The notes beneath the pieces are model-generated. The model was not told the origin of the DNA. It made no database searches and was given only the letters and a program-made list of their open reading frames with translations. From Sphingobacteriales bacterium (GTDB taxonomy: Bacteria > Bacteroidota > Bacteroidia > Chitinophagales > CAIOSU01), in contig JAIXUD010000011.1 of the NCBI GenBank assembly GCA_027483645.1, positions 62,001-126,000 on the forward strand: DNA of 64,000 nt. Direction: 5' to 3'. The translations under genes were made by a program, and so were the position numbers. Of the stretch, positions 24,668 to 32,813 are shown one piece after another. Every line of letters begins with the position of its first letter. Positions within the stretch are counted from its first letter, which is position 1.

Positions 24668-26347
24668 CTATTTCTCCATCACAATCTCCAATTCCATTTC
24701 CCAGTTGGGTTTGAGGTCTACAGGATTGGGATGCATATAAATGCGCTCGGGCTGTAGTTTTTCGCCGTAGTTGCCCGTATCCCATTGGCGATTAAAGTTG
24801 GTATCCCTAATGATGCGAACGATGTAATTGCCTGGCACCAACTTTTCATACATTTTCACAAACTGCTCGCGGCCAGTTATTACTTCTCTAATGATGGCAG
24901 GGCTACCCCCACCAATACGCGCCTCCAAAATATACTGCAATGATGGCAATAAACTATCGATAGTAACGGTAATGGCACCATATTCATCGGCTTTGCGCGC
25001 ACTCAATTCAAAACCCAAACTATCGCTACCGATACCATACCTATCAATGATGGCACTATCTAAAAATGCAATTTTATAGGTAGCGCCGGGTTTCCAGGCA
25101 AAGTTCACCGCTACTTTCCGCTGGGCTGAATCCAAGAAATAAACCTGCGGCACTACCGACTTCACGGTATCTTCCAACATATACACGCGAGTGCTATCCA
25201 ATACCTGCGCTGGGCGATTCAACTCAAAAACAAATGGACTACCTAGCTCAAGTTTTTCTGAAACAATTGCTGATGGTGAAGCTCCTGCCCTTTTTCCCTT
25301 GGCTTCTGGTGTACCTTTAAATACCCCTGGCTTCCCAATCTTGTAGATAGAATCGGCTGTAAATGCGGGAGCCTTAACCGGAATAGAATCAGTAAGGGTA
25401 TCATTAGCTGTAACCAGTAAAATACTTTTTGAACCGGCATTGTACATGTACCAATGGTTGATGGTATCTCGCGTGGTGTTGTATTCAATAAATCCACCAC
25501 CAAAATTGAGCGTATCCAATAGCGGAGTAACGCTTAATGTCGTTACGGGCATAGAATAGATAAACTGGTTCAACCCGCGATTGCTGGTATTGCTTTCTAT
25601 CAATTGCAATCGCTTGGCATCCTCTTGAAACAACCGCAGCTCGAATGGTGGCGTTGGTGTATCGTTCACCGCTATCGGTTCTGGCCAGAACGCAATCCGC
25701 TCACTGGGGATGTCATACTTCAAATTGAAGTTCTCATCCTTAAGGGCGAATACTTTATAGTTACCTCCTCGCATGTTGCTTACGGTAAATGCACCAGATT
25801 TATCAGTGCGGCCAAAGTAGTAGGGCTTCTCTTTGTACACCACACTATCATTTAGCTGGTCGTAAAGCAAAATCAAAACACCTTCTGCCGGTATGCCCAA
25901 CTCAGCATCTACCACCCTGCCAGAAACAAAAAACGAATCCAGATAGTCCCCAGTACTAAAGACGTACTGAAAGTCAGGCAGCACATTGCTTTCGGTAATA
26001 TCTTTTACGGCAGCGGTTATGTTGATGGTATAAGTAGTACTGGAGCGAAGGCTATCTTTAAAAGTGATGACCAATTCCTTCCCTTTTACTACAAAATCAG
26101 GGAAAGGATCCATCGGTGGGGAAATCACAACTTGTTGCTGTGGGTTGTCCAGAATCACGTATTCGTCAAATAGTATTCTTACCTTTTTCTCCTTAAACTG
26201 CAACGATTTATTAAGCGGATACGAACCTAATACTTTAGGTGCCTCAACATCTTTTGGGCCACCTGTAGGTGCAACTTGATTAGCACAGGAAAAGAATAAT
26301 ACCGACAGTAAAAAACCGCCAAGAACGTTTAGCAGCTTCGCTTTCAT
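24668..26347 (-). CDS. Ig-like domain lipoprotein (SbsA/Big_5 type)
   Basis: A 559-residue lipoprotein with signal and lipobox (LLSVLFFSC) followed by NQVAPTGGPKDVEAP, a hallmark of a widespread Bacteroidota lipoprotein family. An SbsA Ig-like (Big_5) domain covers about residues 35-135 (KVLGSYPLNKSLQFKEKKVRILFDEYV, TTYTINI). A carboxypeptidase-regulatory-like region follows (VSGRVVDAELGIPAEGVLIL, TDKSGAFTVSNMRGGNYKVFAL) and more beta domains to the end. The family is thought to sit at the outer membrane; no ligand is known. The start overlaps the mnmG stop by 4 bp (ATGA), so it is translated with mnmG. Confidence 0.87.
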   Translation of the reverse strand: MKAKLLNVLGGFLLSVLFFSCANQVAPTGGPKDVEAPKVLGSYPLNKSLQFKEKKVRILFDEYVILDNPQQQVVISPPMDPFPDFVVKGKELVITFKDSLRSSTTYTINITAAVKDITESNVLPDFQYVFSTGDYLDSFFVSGRVVDAELGIPAEGVLILLYDQLNDSVVYKEKPYYFGRTDKSGAFTVSNMRGGNYKVFALKDENFNLKYDIPSERIAFWPEPIAVNDTPTPPFELRLFQEDAKRLQLIESNTSNRGLNQFIYSMPVTTLSVTPLLDTLNFGGGFIEYNTTRDTINHWYMYNAGSKSILLVTANDTLTDSIPVKAPAFTADSIYKIGKPGVFKGTPEAKGKRAGASPSAIVSEKLELGSPFVFELNRPAQVLDSTRVYMLEDTVKSVVPQVYFLDSAQRKVAVNFAWKPGATYKIAFLDSAIIDRYGIGSDSLGFELSARKADEYGAITVTIDSLLPSLQYILEARIGGGSPAIIREVITGREQFVKMYEKLVPGNYIVRIIRDTNFNRQWDTGNYGEKLQPERIYMHPNPVDLKPNWEMELEIVMEK

Positions 26348-28206
26348 CGGCCCATATAAACCATAAGTACGGAAATGTCAGAAGGCGAAACCCCACTGAT
26401 TCGGCTGGCTTGACCTAACGTAGAAGGTTTCACTTTCGTAAGCTTTTGACGAGCCTCTATAGAAAGCGAGGTAATTTTATTGAAATCGAAGTTATCGATG
26501 ATTCTAAACTCATCCAGCTTCCCGATTTTTTCGGCCATCTGATGCTCCTTCTCAATATAGCCCTCATACTTCATCGCTATCTCAGCCTGCTCTACAAACT
26601 CATTATCGAACTGGTTTAAGTATTCGTTGAGTTCGGGCAGCTGACGGCGCAACATCGGTAAGTCAATTTGCGGACGACTTAATAACGCCAACAGCTTCGT
26701 TTTTTGCGAAACCGTTGCGGTACCTTGCTCTTCTAACAATGGGTTAACCAAATCAGCGGATACACCTTCGTTCTTAAAGTACTTTTGTATCTCCGCAGCA
26801 ATGCGCACCTTATCCTTTACTCGCTCCAATCTGGCATCGCTAGCAAGCCCTAGTTTGTGACCCAACGGTGTCAACCTTATATCTGCATTATCCTGACGCA
26901 GCAAAATACGATACTCCGCCCGCGAAGTAAACATGCGGTATGGCTCGTCGGTACCTTTGGTTATCAGGTCGTCAATTAGCACCCCAATATAACCTTCCGC
27001 TCTGCCTATAATTAACGGCGACTCTTCCCTTACGGCAAGATGTGCATTGATACCAGCCATCAACCCTTGACATGCCGCTTCTTCATAGCCAGTGGTACCG
27101 TTGATTTGTCCTGCGAAGAACAGGTTCTTTACCAACTTGGTTTCTAAAGTATGGGTTAACTGTGTTGGTGGGAAGTAATCATACTCTATCGCATAGCCCG
27201 GGCGGAACATCCGCACATTCTCAAAACCTTCAATCTTACGGATGGCTTTGTATTGTACTTCTTCGGGCAATGAAGTAGAGAATCCATTTACGTACATCTC
27301 CACTGTATCCCATCCTTCAGGCTCTACAAATATCTGGTGACGGTCTTTATCGGCAAAGCGGTTTACTTTATCTTCTACCGATGGGCAATAGCGTGGGCCT
27401 AAACCTTGTATACGACCCGTAAACATAGGGCTCTTATCAAAACCCTCTTTTAATATCTCGTGTACCTCAAGGTTCGTATAGGTAATATGACAAGGCCGTT
27501 GCTTTAGTAACTTTGGCGTTTCGGTATACGAAAACTTCTCAGGGTTCTCGTCGCCGGGCTGCTCTTCCATTTTGGTATAGTCCAAACTGCGACCATCAAT
27601 GCGTGGTGGCGTACCGGTTTTCATCCTTCCAGATTCGAAACCAAGTTCTACCAACTGCTCCGTAATGCCTGTTGCTGCTTTCTCGGCAGCGCGACCCCCG
27701 CCAAACTGTTTCTCTCCTACGTGAATAATGCCATTCAAAAACGTACCATTAGTAAGCACTACAGATTTGCCTTTAATATCCAAGCCCATCCCTGTGCGTA
27801 CCCCTATCGCTCGGCCATCCTTAATCAAGAGACCGCTTACCATATCTTGCCAAAAGTCTAGGTTTGGGGTTTGCTCCAACATCATGCGCCACTCAGCTGC
27901 GAACAACATCCTGTCGCTTTGTGCCCTTGGGCTCCACATTGCAGGGCCTTTAGATTTATTGAGCATGCGGAATTGGATCATGGTCTTATCCGTCACAATT
28001 CCTGAGTATCCGCCAAGAGCATCTACTTCGCGTACTATCTGACCTTTTGCTACACCACCCATTGCTGGGTTGCAACTCATCTGTGCAATGGTGTTCATGT
28101 TCATGGTAACCAACAGCACGCGCGAACCCAAATTGGCCGAACTGGCAGCCGCCTCACAACCGGCATGACCGGCACCAACCACTATCACATCATATTCTGG
28201 AAACAT
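26344..28206 (-). CDS. mnmG: tRNA uridine-5-carboxymethylaminomethyl modification enzyme
   Basis: A 620-residue FAD- and NADH-dependent enzyme. With MnmE it installs cmnm5U at the wobble position of certain tRNAs. Signatures: VIVVGAGHAGCEAA (FAD-binding), NTIAQMSCNPAMGGVAKG, MWSPRAQSDR, PGYAIEYDYFPP, and FFAGQINGTTGYEEAA near residue 370, with the C-terminal YIEKEHQMAEK...IEARQKLTKVKP. Length is typical (about 620). No mnmE gene is in the window. The start lies just downstream of two parS sites, and historically this gene (gidA) is often close to the replication origin. Confidence 0.97.
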   Translation of the reverse strand: MFPEYDVIVVGAGHAGCEAAASSANLGSRVLLVTMNMNTIAQMSCNPAMGGVAKGQIVREVDALGGYSGIVTDKTMIQFRMLNKSKGPAMWSPRAQSDRMLFAAEWRMMLEQTPNLDFWQDMVSGLLIKDGRAIGVRTGMGLDIKGKSVVLTNGTFLNGIIHVGEKQFGGGRAAEKAATGITEQLVELGFESGRMKTGTPPRIDGRSLDYTKMEEQPGDENPEKFSYTETPKLLKQRPCHITYTNLEVHEILKEGFDKSPMFTGRIQGLGPRYCPSVEDKVNRFADKDRHQIFVEPEGWDTVEMYVNGFSTSLPEEVQYKAIRKIEGFENVRMFRPGYAIEYDYFPPTQLTHTLETKLVKNLFFAGQINGTTGYEEAACQGLMAGINAHLAVREESPLIIGRAEGYIGVLIDDLITKGTDEPYRMFTSRAEYRILLRQDNADIRLTPLGHKLGLASDARLERVKDKVRIAAEIQKYFKNEGVSADLVNPLLEEQGTATVSQKTKLLALLSRPQIDLPMLRRQLPELNEYLNQFDNEFVEQAEIAMKYEGYIEKEHQMAEKIGKLDEFRIIDNFDFNKITSLSIEARQKLTKVKPSTLGQASRISGVSPSDISVLMVYMGR

Positions 28207-28253
28207 CTTGTTGTCGTATTCAATTTTCCTTAAAAATCGTTTCTATGCTCCAA

Positions 28254-28269
28254 TGTTCCACGTGGAACA
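28254..28269. other. parS centromere-like site 1
   Basis: TGTTCCACGTGGAACA is a perfect 16-bp palindrome matching the ParB (Spo0J) binding consensus TGTTnCACGTGnAACA. It lies in the 98-bp gap between ybeY and mnmG, 63 bp from site 2. Function in ParABS segregation is inferred from the known consensus. Confidence 0.88.
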
Positions 28270-28304
28270 TCAAAAAATATTAAAAACGACAATATTTCAA
28301 AATT

Positions 28305-28754
28305 CTAGCCTTCAATTGTTCCACGTGGAACAATAAGCGTTTCAAACAGCACAAGTGCTTGATTCTCAGCCAGTCGCATTGCCTTTTGATCCTCTTTTTT
28401 CTTATCCCGAAGGCCTAATAGATGCAATATTCCGTGAATCATGACCCTACGTAGCTCCTGTTCAAAAGAAACGGCGTTTAAATCGGCGTTTTCTTGCACC
28501 CTATCAACACTAATGAAAATATCCCCGGCAATAATTTTGCCTTCGGTATAGTCGAAAGTGATGATGTCGGTATAATAATCGTGTTTGAGGTGCTCTTGGT
28601 TCATTTCCAGCAAATATTCATCGCTGCAAAAAACATAGGCAACATTGCCGAGGGCCATCTGTTTTTCCTCCACTACAATCTTAATCCATTGCTTGAGCAA
28701 TCGAGATTGTTGCAATCGAAAGGAAACGGATTCTTTGTGGAAGGTAACGGGCAC
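28305..28754 (-). CDS. ybeY: Endoribonuclease YbeY
   Basis: A 149-residue metalloenzyme of 16S rRNA maturation and ribosome quality control. The family region VFCSDEYLLEMNQEHLKHDYYTDIITFDY and GDIFISVDRVQENA is clear. The metal motif reads HGILHLLGLRD, with two histidines and an aspartate where many bacteria have the third histidine (HxxxHxxxxxH). I believe this Asp is common in Bacteroidota orthologues, so activity is not excluded. The start is a GTG at 28752-28754, 17 bp after the RsbW-like gene. The last codons contain a parS site. Confidence 0.92.
   Translation of the reverse strand: MPVTFHKESVSFRLQQSRLLKQWIKIVVEEKQMALGNVAYVFCSDEYLLEMNQEHLKHDYYTDIITFDYTEGKIIAGDIFISVDRVQENADLNAVSFEQELRRVMIHGILHLLGLRDKKKEDQKAMRLAENQALVLFETLIVPRGTIEG
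28317..28332. other. parS centromere-like site 2, inside the ybeY end
   Basis: Second perfect TGTTCCACGTGGAACA palindrome. It lies within the ybeY reading frame and encodes part of its C-terminal IVPRGTIEG. Confidence 0.88.
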
Positions 28755-28771
28755 GATTGGCCGTTTTAAAA

Positions 28772-29176
28772 TTAAATCTTAAAGTGAATCTCAACGGTTG
28801 AGCCATCATGGCTGAACACCAACAGGTCGCTCAACTGGCTCATCAAAAATACACCACGACCGGTGAGCTTCTCTAAGTTCTCTGGATCGGTAGGGTCAGG
28901 AAGGTTATTATAGTCAAAGCCATTACCTTGGTCGCTAACCGAGAAGATAAGTTTGTTACCTTCGTGTCGAGCACGGACAATTACTTCTTTGTTAGGGTCG
29001 CTTTCATTTCCGTGAATGATGGCATTGTTCACCGCTTCCGTCATAGAAATGATGATATTGCCATACACGTCATCGCCCACGTTCTCAGCATCTTTCACCT
29101 GATCGACGAAAGTTTCCAACAGTACGATATTCTCGGGAGTTGACGCTATCTTTAATTGATAATCCCTTTCCACCAT
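28772..29176 (-). CDS. RsbW-like anti-sigma factor / serine kinase (HATPase)
   Basis: A 134-residue ATPase-fold protein of the RsbW/SpoIIAB family. Motifs: N-box TEAVNNAIIHGN near residue 46-57, G1 box SDQGNGFDYNNLP near residue 82, and GRGVFLMSQLSDLL near 105. Such kinases bind and inhibit sigma factors or anti-anti-sigma partners by phosphorylation. No sigma or antagonist gene adjoins, but Bacteroidota often place this gene between DUF4175 and ybeY. ATG at 29176 is chosen over the TTG at 29191, which lies in the promoter. A TTTG-N17-TATCTTTG promoter is at 29189-29217. Confidence 0.9.
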   Translation of the reverse strand: MVERDYQLKIASTPENIVLLETFVDQVKDAENVGDDVYGNIIISMTEAVNNAIIHGNESDPNKEVIVRARHEGNKLIFSVSDQGNGFDYNNLPDPTDPENLEKLTGRGVFLMSQLSDLLVFSHDGSTVEIHFKI

Positions 29177-29188
29177 ATTTTGAGCCCT

Positions 29189-29217
29189 CAAAGATATATA
29201 ATTTTCCCAATCACAAA
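29189..29217 (-). promoter_or_regulatory. Promoter of the RsbW-like gene
   Basis: -7 box TATCTTTG at 29189-29196 and -33 TTTG at 29214-29217 with 17 bp between. The box ends 12 nt before the ATG. It overlaps the 3' end of the DUF4175 gene, so the kinase can be expressed separately. Confidence 0.65.
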
Positions 29218-32200
29218 TTGATATTCTTGAAATAACTTTCTACCAAATTTTTATAGTAAGGCTTCAAAGATGGCGGAAGCGTTTTATACAGTTGTATTTC
29301 AGCCTCGCGTTTCTTCAAATAATCCTCTAAAGAAGGTGGCATTTTTGGCTGAATATTCACCGCAGTTTCTGCTTCTCGCTTGTTATCAGTCTCCCTTTCG
29401 CGCATTGCGGTCTCTGCTTCCAGCAATTTGGTCATAATTTCTTGCTGGCGCCTCATCATCTCGCTCGTAATTTGCTTGTTTACTAACTCGGTTTCTGTCT
29501 TATTCATTTCGTCCTGCAGCTTCTTCAATTCGTCTTGCGCCGCCTTGTTTCCACCTTGAGCGTCTATCATCCCTTGTATCGCATCCCGAATCATCTTTTG
29601 CTGGGCAGCAGCCTTGGCCATCTCTTGGCTCATGCCACCCTGGCCCGGTTTATCTCCAGGCTTATCACCCGGTTTCATGCCTGGCTTATTACCCATTTCC
29701 TTCTGCATCTTGTCCAGTTGGTCATTCAACTGTTTCTGCATATCGCTCATGCTCATACTAGGCTTCTTACCTTGGCCAGGCTTCTTGCAGTTGGCGTTAC
29801 CTGGTTTCATTTCTGCCATTTGTTGTTGCATTTGCTGCAATACCTCATCAAACATCAACGCCAAGTTGTTAAAGCCCGTCATCACATACTGTTGGTTGGT
29901 GGCTGCATAGGTCTTATCTCGCTGCTCCAGCCTTTGTATGCCATTGGCCATATTCTTGTTAATGTTGCGCATCTCGTCGGTTACGAAGCCCTCAATTTGC
30001 GACACACGCTTTGCAAGGGCATATAGGCTATCCTCTACCATTTCGGCATCATCCTTTAGCTTCTTCTGCTTTTGTACCAATGACACATAGGCAGGGTCGT
30101 TAATGTTCACCTTCTTCATGTCAGCCATCAGCTCCTCTTGGTCGAATGATAGCTTCAGCAAATTGTCAAGCAACTGCCGCAGGGCTTGCATGTCCTCTTC
30201 CATTTGTTCTTGTTCCTGCTCCTGCTGCATCGCCGCCATACTTTCGCTCATTTCCTTCATCTTCTGCGCGGCGTTCTTCTGGTTTTGGCTGGCCTTCTTG
30301 TTTTTACTACCGTCAATGTTTTCTTTAGCTTGGTCCATCTCTTGGTCAGCATCCCTCATATCTTGATCCATCTCGTCAAGTGGCATTTCGCCACCCAACT
30401 CCTCGTTCAGCTTATCTAAGGCAGCCATATCTTCCTTAACCTTATCAAACTCTTTGTTCAACTCTTCCTGTTTCTTGGCCAGTTCCTCTTTTTGCTTTCC
30501 GTCTGCATTTTCGGTTTGCTTAGCCAATTCCTCTTGTTGTTTAGCTAACTCATCTAGCTTCTTGATGGTCTCATCCATCTTTTGCTCCATCTCCAACTGT
30601 TTGAACAGCGATAGCATCCGGTCTAACTCTTTCTCCAGTTGCTCATCGGTCATCTCAAACTTCTCCAACTCGTTCATCATGTCCTTCTTGCTCATCTCGT
30701 CCATCATCTTGTCGAGCTTGTCAAAAAGTTCTTTCAATTCTTCGTTCAATACTTCATCAAACAACTTCTCCAGTTGCTGTTGTTTCTGTACTACTTCAGG
30801 GCTAAATTCTTTATAATCATTCTGCTTCTCTTGGTTTTTGCTAAAATCTTCCTTAATCTGCTCTAAGTTCTGTTGCAGCTGGTTTTGCTTCTGCATCATA
30901 TCCTCAATGGACTTCTTGTCCTCCCAGCTAAGATTCTTCTTATCAATCATCTTATCCTTCAGGTCTGTAATCTCCTTCTGCAGTTCTTGCGCCTGTTTCA
31001 TGGAGGTTTCCATCATCTTCTTCAAGTCATCATTGTTCTGTGCAACCAGTTCATCCAACTGGTCAACCGTAGGCATCTCCAGTTTCATCATTGGCGTGCG
31101 GCCACTCTTGCTGCCGTTGATGCCGTCGTTGTCCCAAACTTCGAAGTAATAGGTAACATTATCACCAGGTTTCAGGCCTAGTGCCTTCATGTCCCAATAA
31201 TGATTGAACGGACTAAGGGTAGAATTCTTGTTGAAGGCAATTGGCAGAATCGTCCACTTGTCATCGTTTCCTTGACCAATCTTAAACTTCATAGTAACTG
31301 CGCGGATACCATAATCATCAGAAGCCTCGCCTGTAAAGTATCTGTAACTGGTATTATCAACGCTATCCTGAAACTCCTGTACCGAAATAGATGGGTGTTG
31401 GTCAGGCGTAACGTTGATGGTATACGTAATAGAATCGGCATTCGGAAGGTTGGTACCAGATACCTTCATCGTGTAAACAGTACTTTGCTTCAAAACCTTG
31501 GTAAACACAAAGTGATCCTTTTGGCGGTTGCTCGCTGGCAACATGGTATCACCAAGGTACATGGCAATATCACTAGCTGATTTACCATTAAAGTCCCAAA
31601 TGATTTTGGTGCCTTCTGGTACCGTTATATCGCCAGTATTTGCCAACACTTCATCGGTACGGCCGATATAGGTTGGGTAATCTAGGGCCACATTAAAACC
31701 TACTATCATTGGCTTAGGTGAAACTTCCAATTCATAATCCTTTGAATCGAAACCTGCAGCACTAAAATTGAAATCAAAACTCTTCTGCAAATTGAAGAAC
31801 TTGTAAACGAACTCGCCGCTTTTGTCCTTCTGCATTTTATAGGTATAGCCCCCCTGGTTAATGCTTACCTCATTGGGCAAGGCATCACCTTCCACCACCA
31901 TGCGCACTTCGTAATCAGAGTATTGCAGGGCTTTCAGTTTGTCATTAACTACCTTAAACTTAAATGGCGCGGGTTTTTCAAAACTGGTACCATTGTATAA
32001 CAAGCGCGTAGTACCATCAGTAATAATACTAGGAGCGGCAAAGAGAATAACTACCAATGCCAAAATAGGAACTGCCAAATACTTAAGGTATTTGCGGTTG
32101 TTGCGCAAATCGATAGCAGTCGAAAACGGAACCGGCTTAAGCGTTTCAATCTTTTGGCTGATACTCGCATTGATTAGACTGGCATCGGTAATAGATTCTG

Positions 32201-32552
32201 ACTGCTTCTTGAGTTGGAGAATGTTGAGCAGCTTATCCTCCACATTGGTAAAGTGGGTGCCAATAATTTTGGCAGCTTGCTCATGGCTAATAACCTTGCC
32301 CAACCGAGCATAACTAAGTGCCGGTAACACTACCAACCGGAAAGCCACAAAACCGGCAAACCCCAGATAACCGAAGAACAATATCTTACGGCCTATAGTT
32401 GGCAAAAACAAATAGAATTCTAAAAACGTAACGGCTAGAAACAATGCTAGTAGCAGGGCCGATGTATAAATCAGTCCACGCAAAAGTTGATTGAGATAAT
32501 ACTTTCGTATAAACTCATCCAACCGGGCTATCAGCAAATCATAATTGTTCAT
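29211..32552 (-). CDS. DUF4175 family membrane protein, long coiled-coil
   Basis: A 1113-residue protein. Transmembrane segments lie near residues 20-48, 52-75 and 155-175, then a beta-rich periplasmic part (about 190-490). The C-terminal half (about 500-960) is an unusually Gln/Lys/Glu/Met-rich coiled-coil (MMQKQNQLQQNLEQIKEDF and similar). A short Pro/Gly-rich linker with GMKPGDKPGDKPGQGG follows, then a final helical part. This is the DUF4175 family, Bacteroidota-specific and of unknown function. Its place next to the RsbW-like kinase, ybeY and mnmG is typical. The antisense strand carries long stop-free frames because of the biased composition; they are not genes. Confidence 0.92.
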   Translation of the reverse strand: MNNYDLLIARLDEFIRKYYLNQLLRGLIYTSALLLALFLAVTFLEFYLFLPTIGRKILFFGYLGFAGFVAFRLVVLPALSYARLGKVISHEQAAKIIGTHFTNVEDKLLNILQLKKQSESITDASLINASISQKIETLKPVPFSTAIDLRNNRKYLKYLAVPILALVVILFAAPSIITDGTTRLLYNGTSFEKPAPFKFKVVNDKLKALQYSDYEVRMVVEGDALPNEVSINQGGYTYKMQKDKSGEFVYKFFNLQKSFDFNFSAAGFDSKDYELEVSPKPMIVGFNVALDYPTYIGRTDEVLANTGDITVPEGTKIIWDFNGKSASDIAMYLGDTMLPASNRQKDHFVFTKVLKQSTVYTMKVSGTNLPNADSITYTINVTPDQHPSISVQEFQDSVDNTSYRYFTGEASDDYGIRAVTMKFKIGQGNDDKWTILPIAFNKNSTLSPFNHYWDMKALGLKPGDNVTYYFEVWDNDGINGSKSGRTPMMKLEMPTVDQLDELVAQNNDDLKKMMETSMKQAQELQKEITDLKDKMIDKKNLSWEDKKSIEDMMQKQNQLQQNLEQIKEDFSKNQEKQNDYKEFSPEVVQKQQQLEKLFDEVLNEELKELFDKLDKMMDEMSKKDMMNELEKFEMTDEQLEKELDRMLSLFKQLEMEQKMDETIKKLDELAKQQEELAKQTENADGKQKEELAKKQEELNKEFDKVKEDMAALDKLNEELGGEMPLDEMDQDMRDADQEMDQAKENIDGSKNKKASQNQKNAAQKMKEMSESMAAMQQEQEQEQMEEDMQALRQLLDNLLKLSFDQEELMADMKKVNINDPAYVSLVQKQKKLKDDAEMVEDSLYALAKRVSQIEGFVTDEMRNINKNMANGIQRLEQRDKTYAATNQQYVMTGFNNLALMFDEVLQQMQQQMAEMKPGNANCKKPGQGKKPSMSMSDMQKQLNDQLDKMQKEMGNKPGMKPGDKPGDKPGQGGMSQEMAKAAAQQKMIRDAIQGMIDAQGGNKAAQDELKKLQDEMNKTETELVNKQITSEMMRRQQEIMTKLLEAETAMRERETDNKREAETAVNIQPKMPPSLEDYLKKREAEIQLYKTLPPSLKPYYKNLVESYFKNINL

Positions 32553-32600
32553 TCGTTATTGGTTACTAGTTATTGGTTGTTGGTTATTGGTGCAACCCAA
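32553..32600. repeat. ATTGGTTA low-complexity repeat
   Basis: Tandem units TTATTGGTTACTAGTTATTGG, GTTGTTGGTTATTGG. A related inverse-like array is at 32783-32812 (TTACCAATAATTAATAACTAG). Together they flank the 260-bp gap between DUF4175 and the peptide-binding gene; nothing else is seen there. Confidence 0.6.
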
Positions 32601-32813
32601 TTATTCCACTAACCAAACCATCATTAATTCCTCATTTCAATCATTCCAACTACAACAACGTAATAATGCTACTTTTTATTAGTCAATATAGTATTGACGC
32701 AATCATCATGCAATAAGTTGTAAAAAGCCACCGTCTTAGCAACTATTAACTAAGTAACGTCTAAACTAATTCCAATCGTTAGTTACCAATAATTAATAAC
32801 TAGTAACTAATAA

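Noticed and set aside
29535-30866. Long plus-strand frames opposite DUF4175
   Set aside because: They come from the biased composition of the coiled-coil gene and have no family signature or start context.
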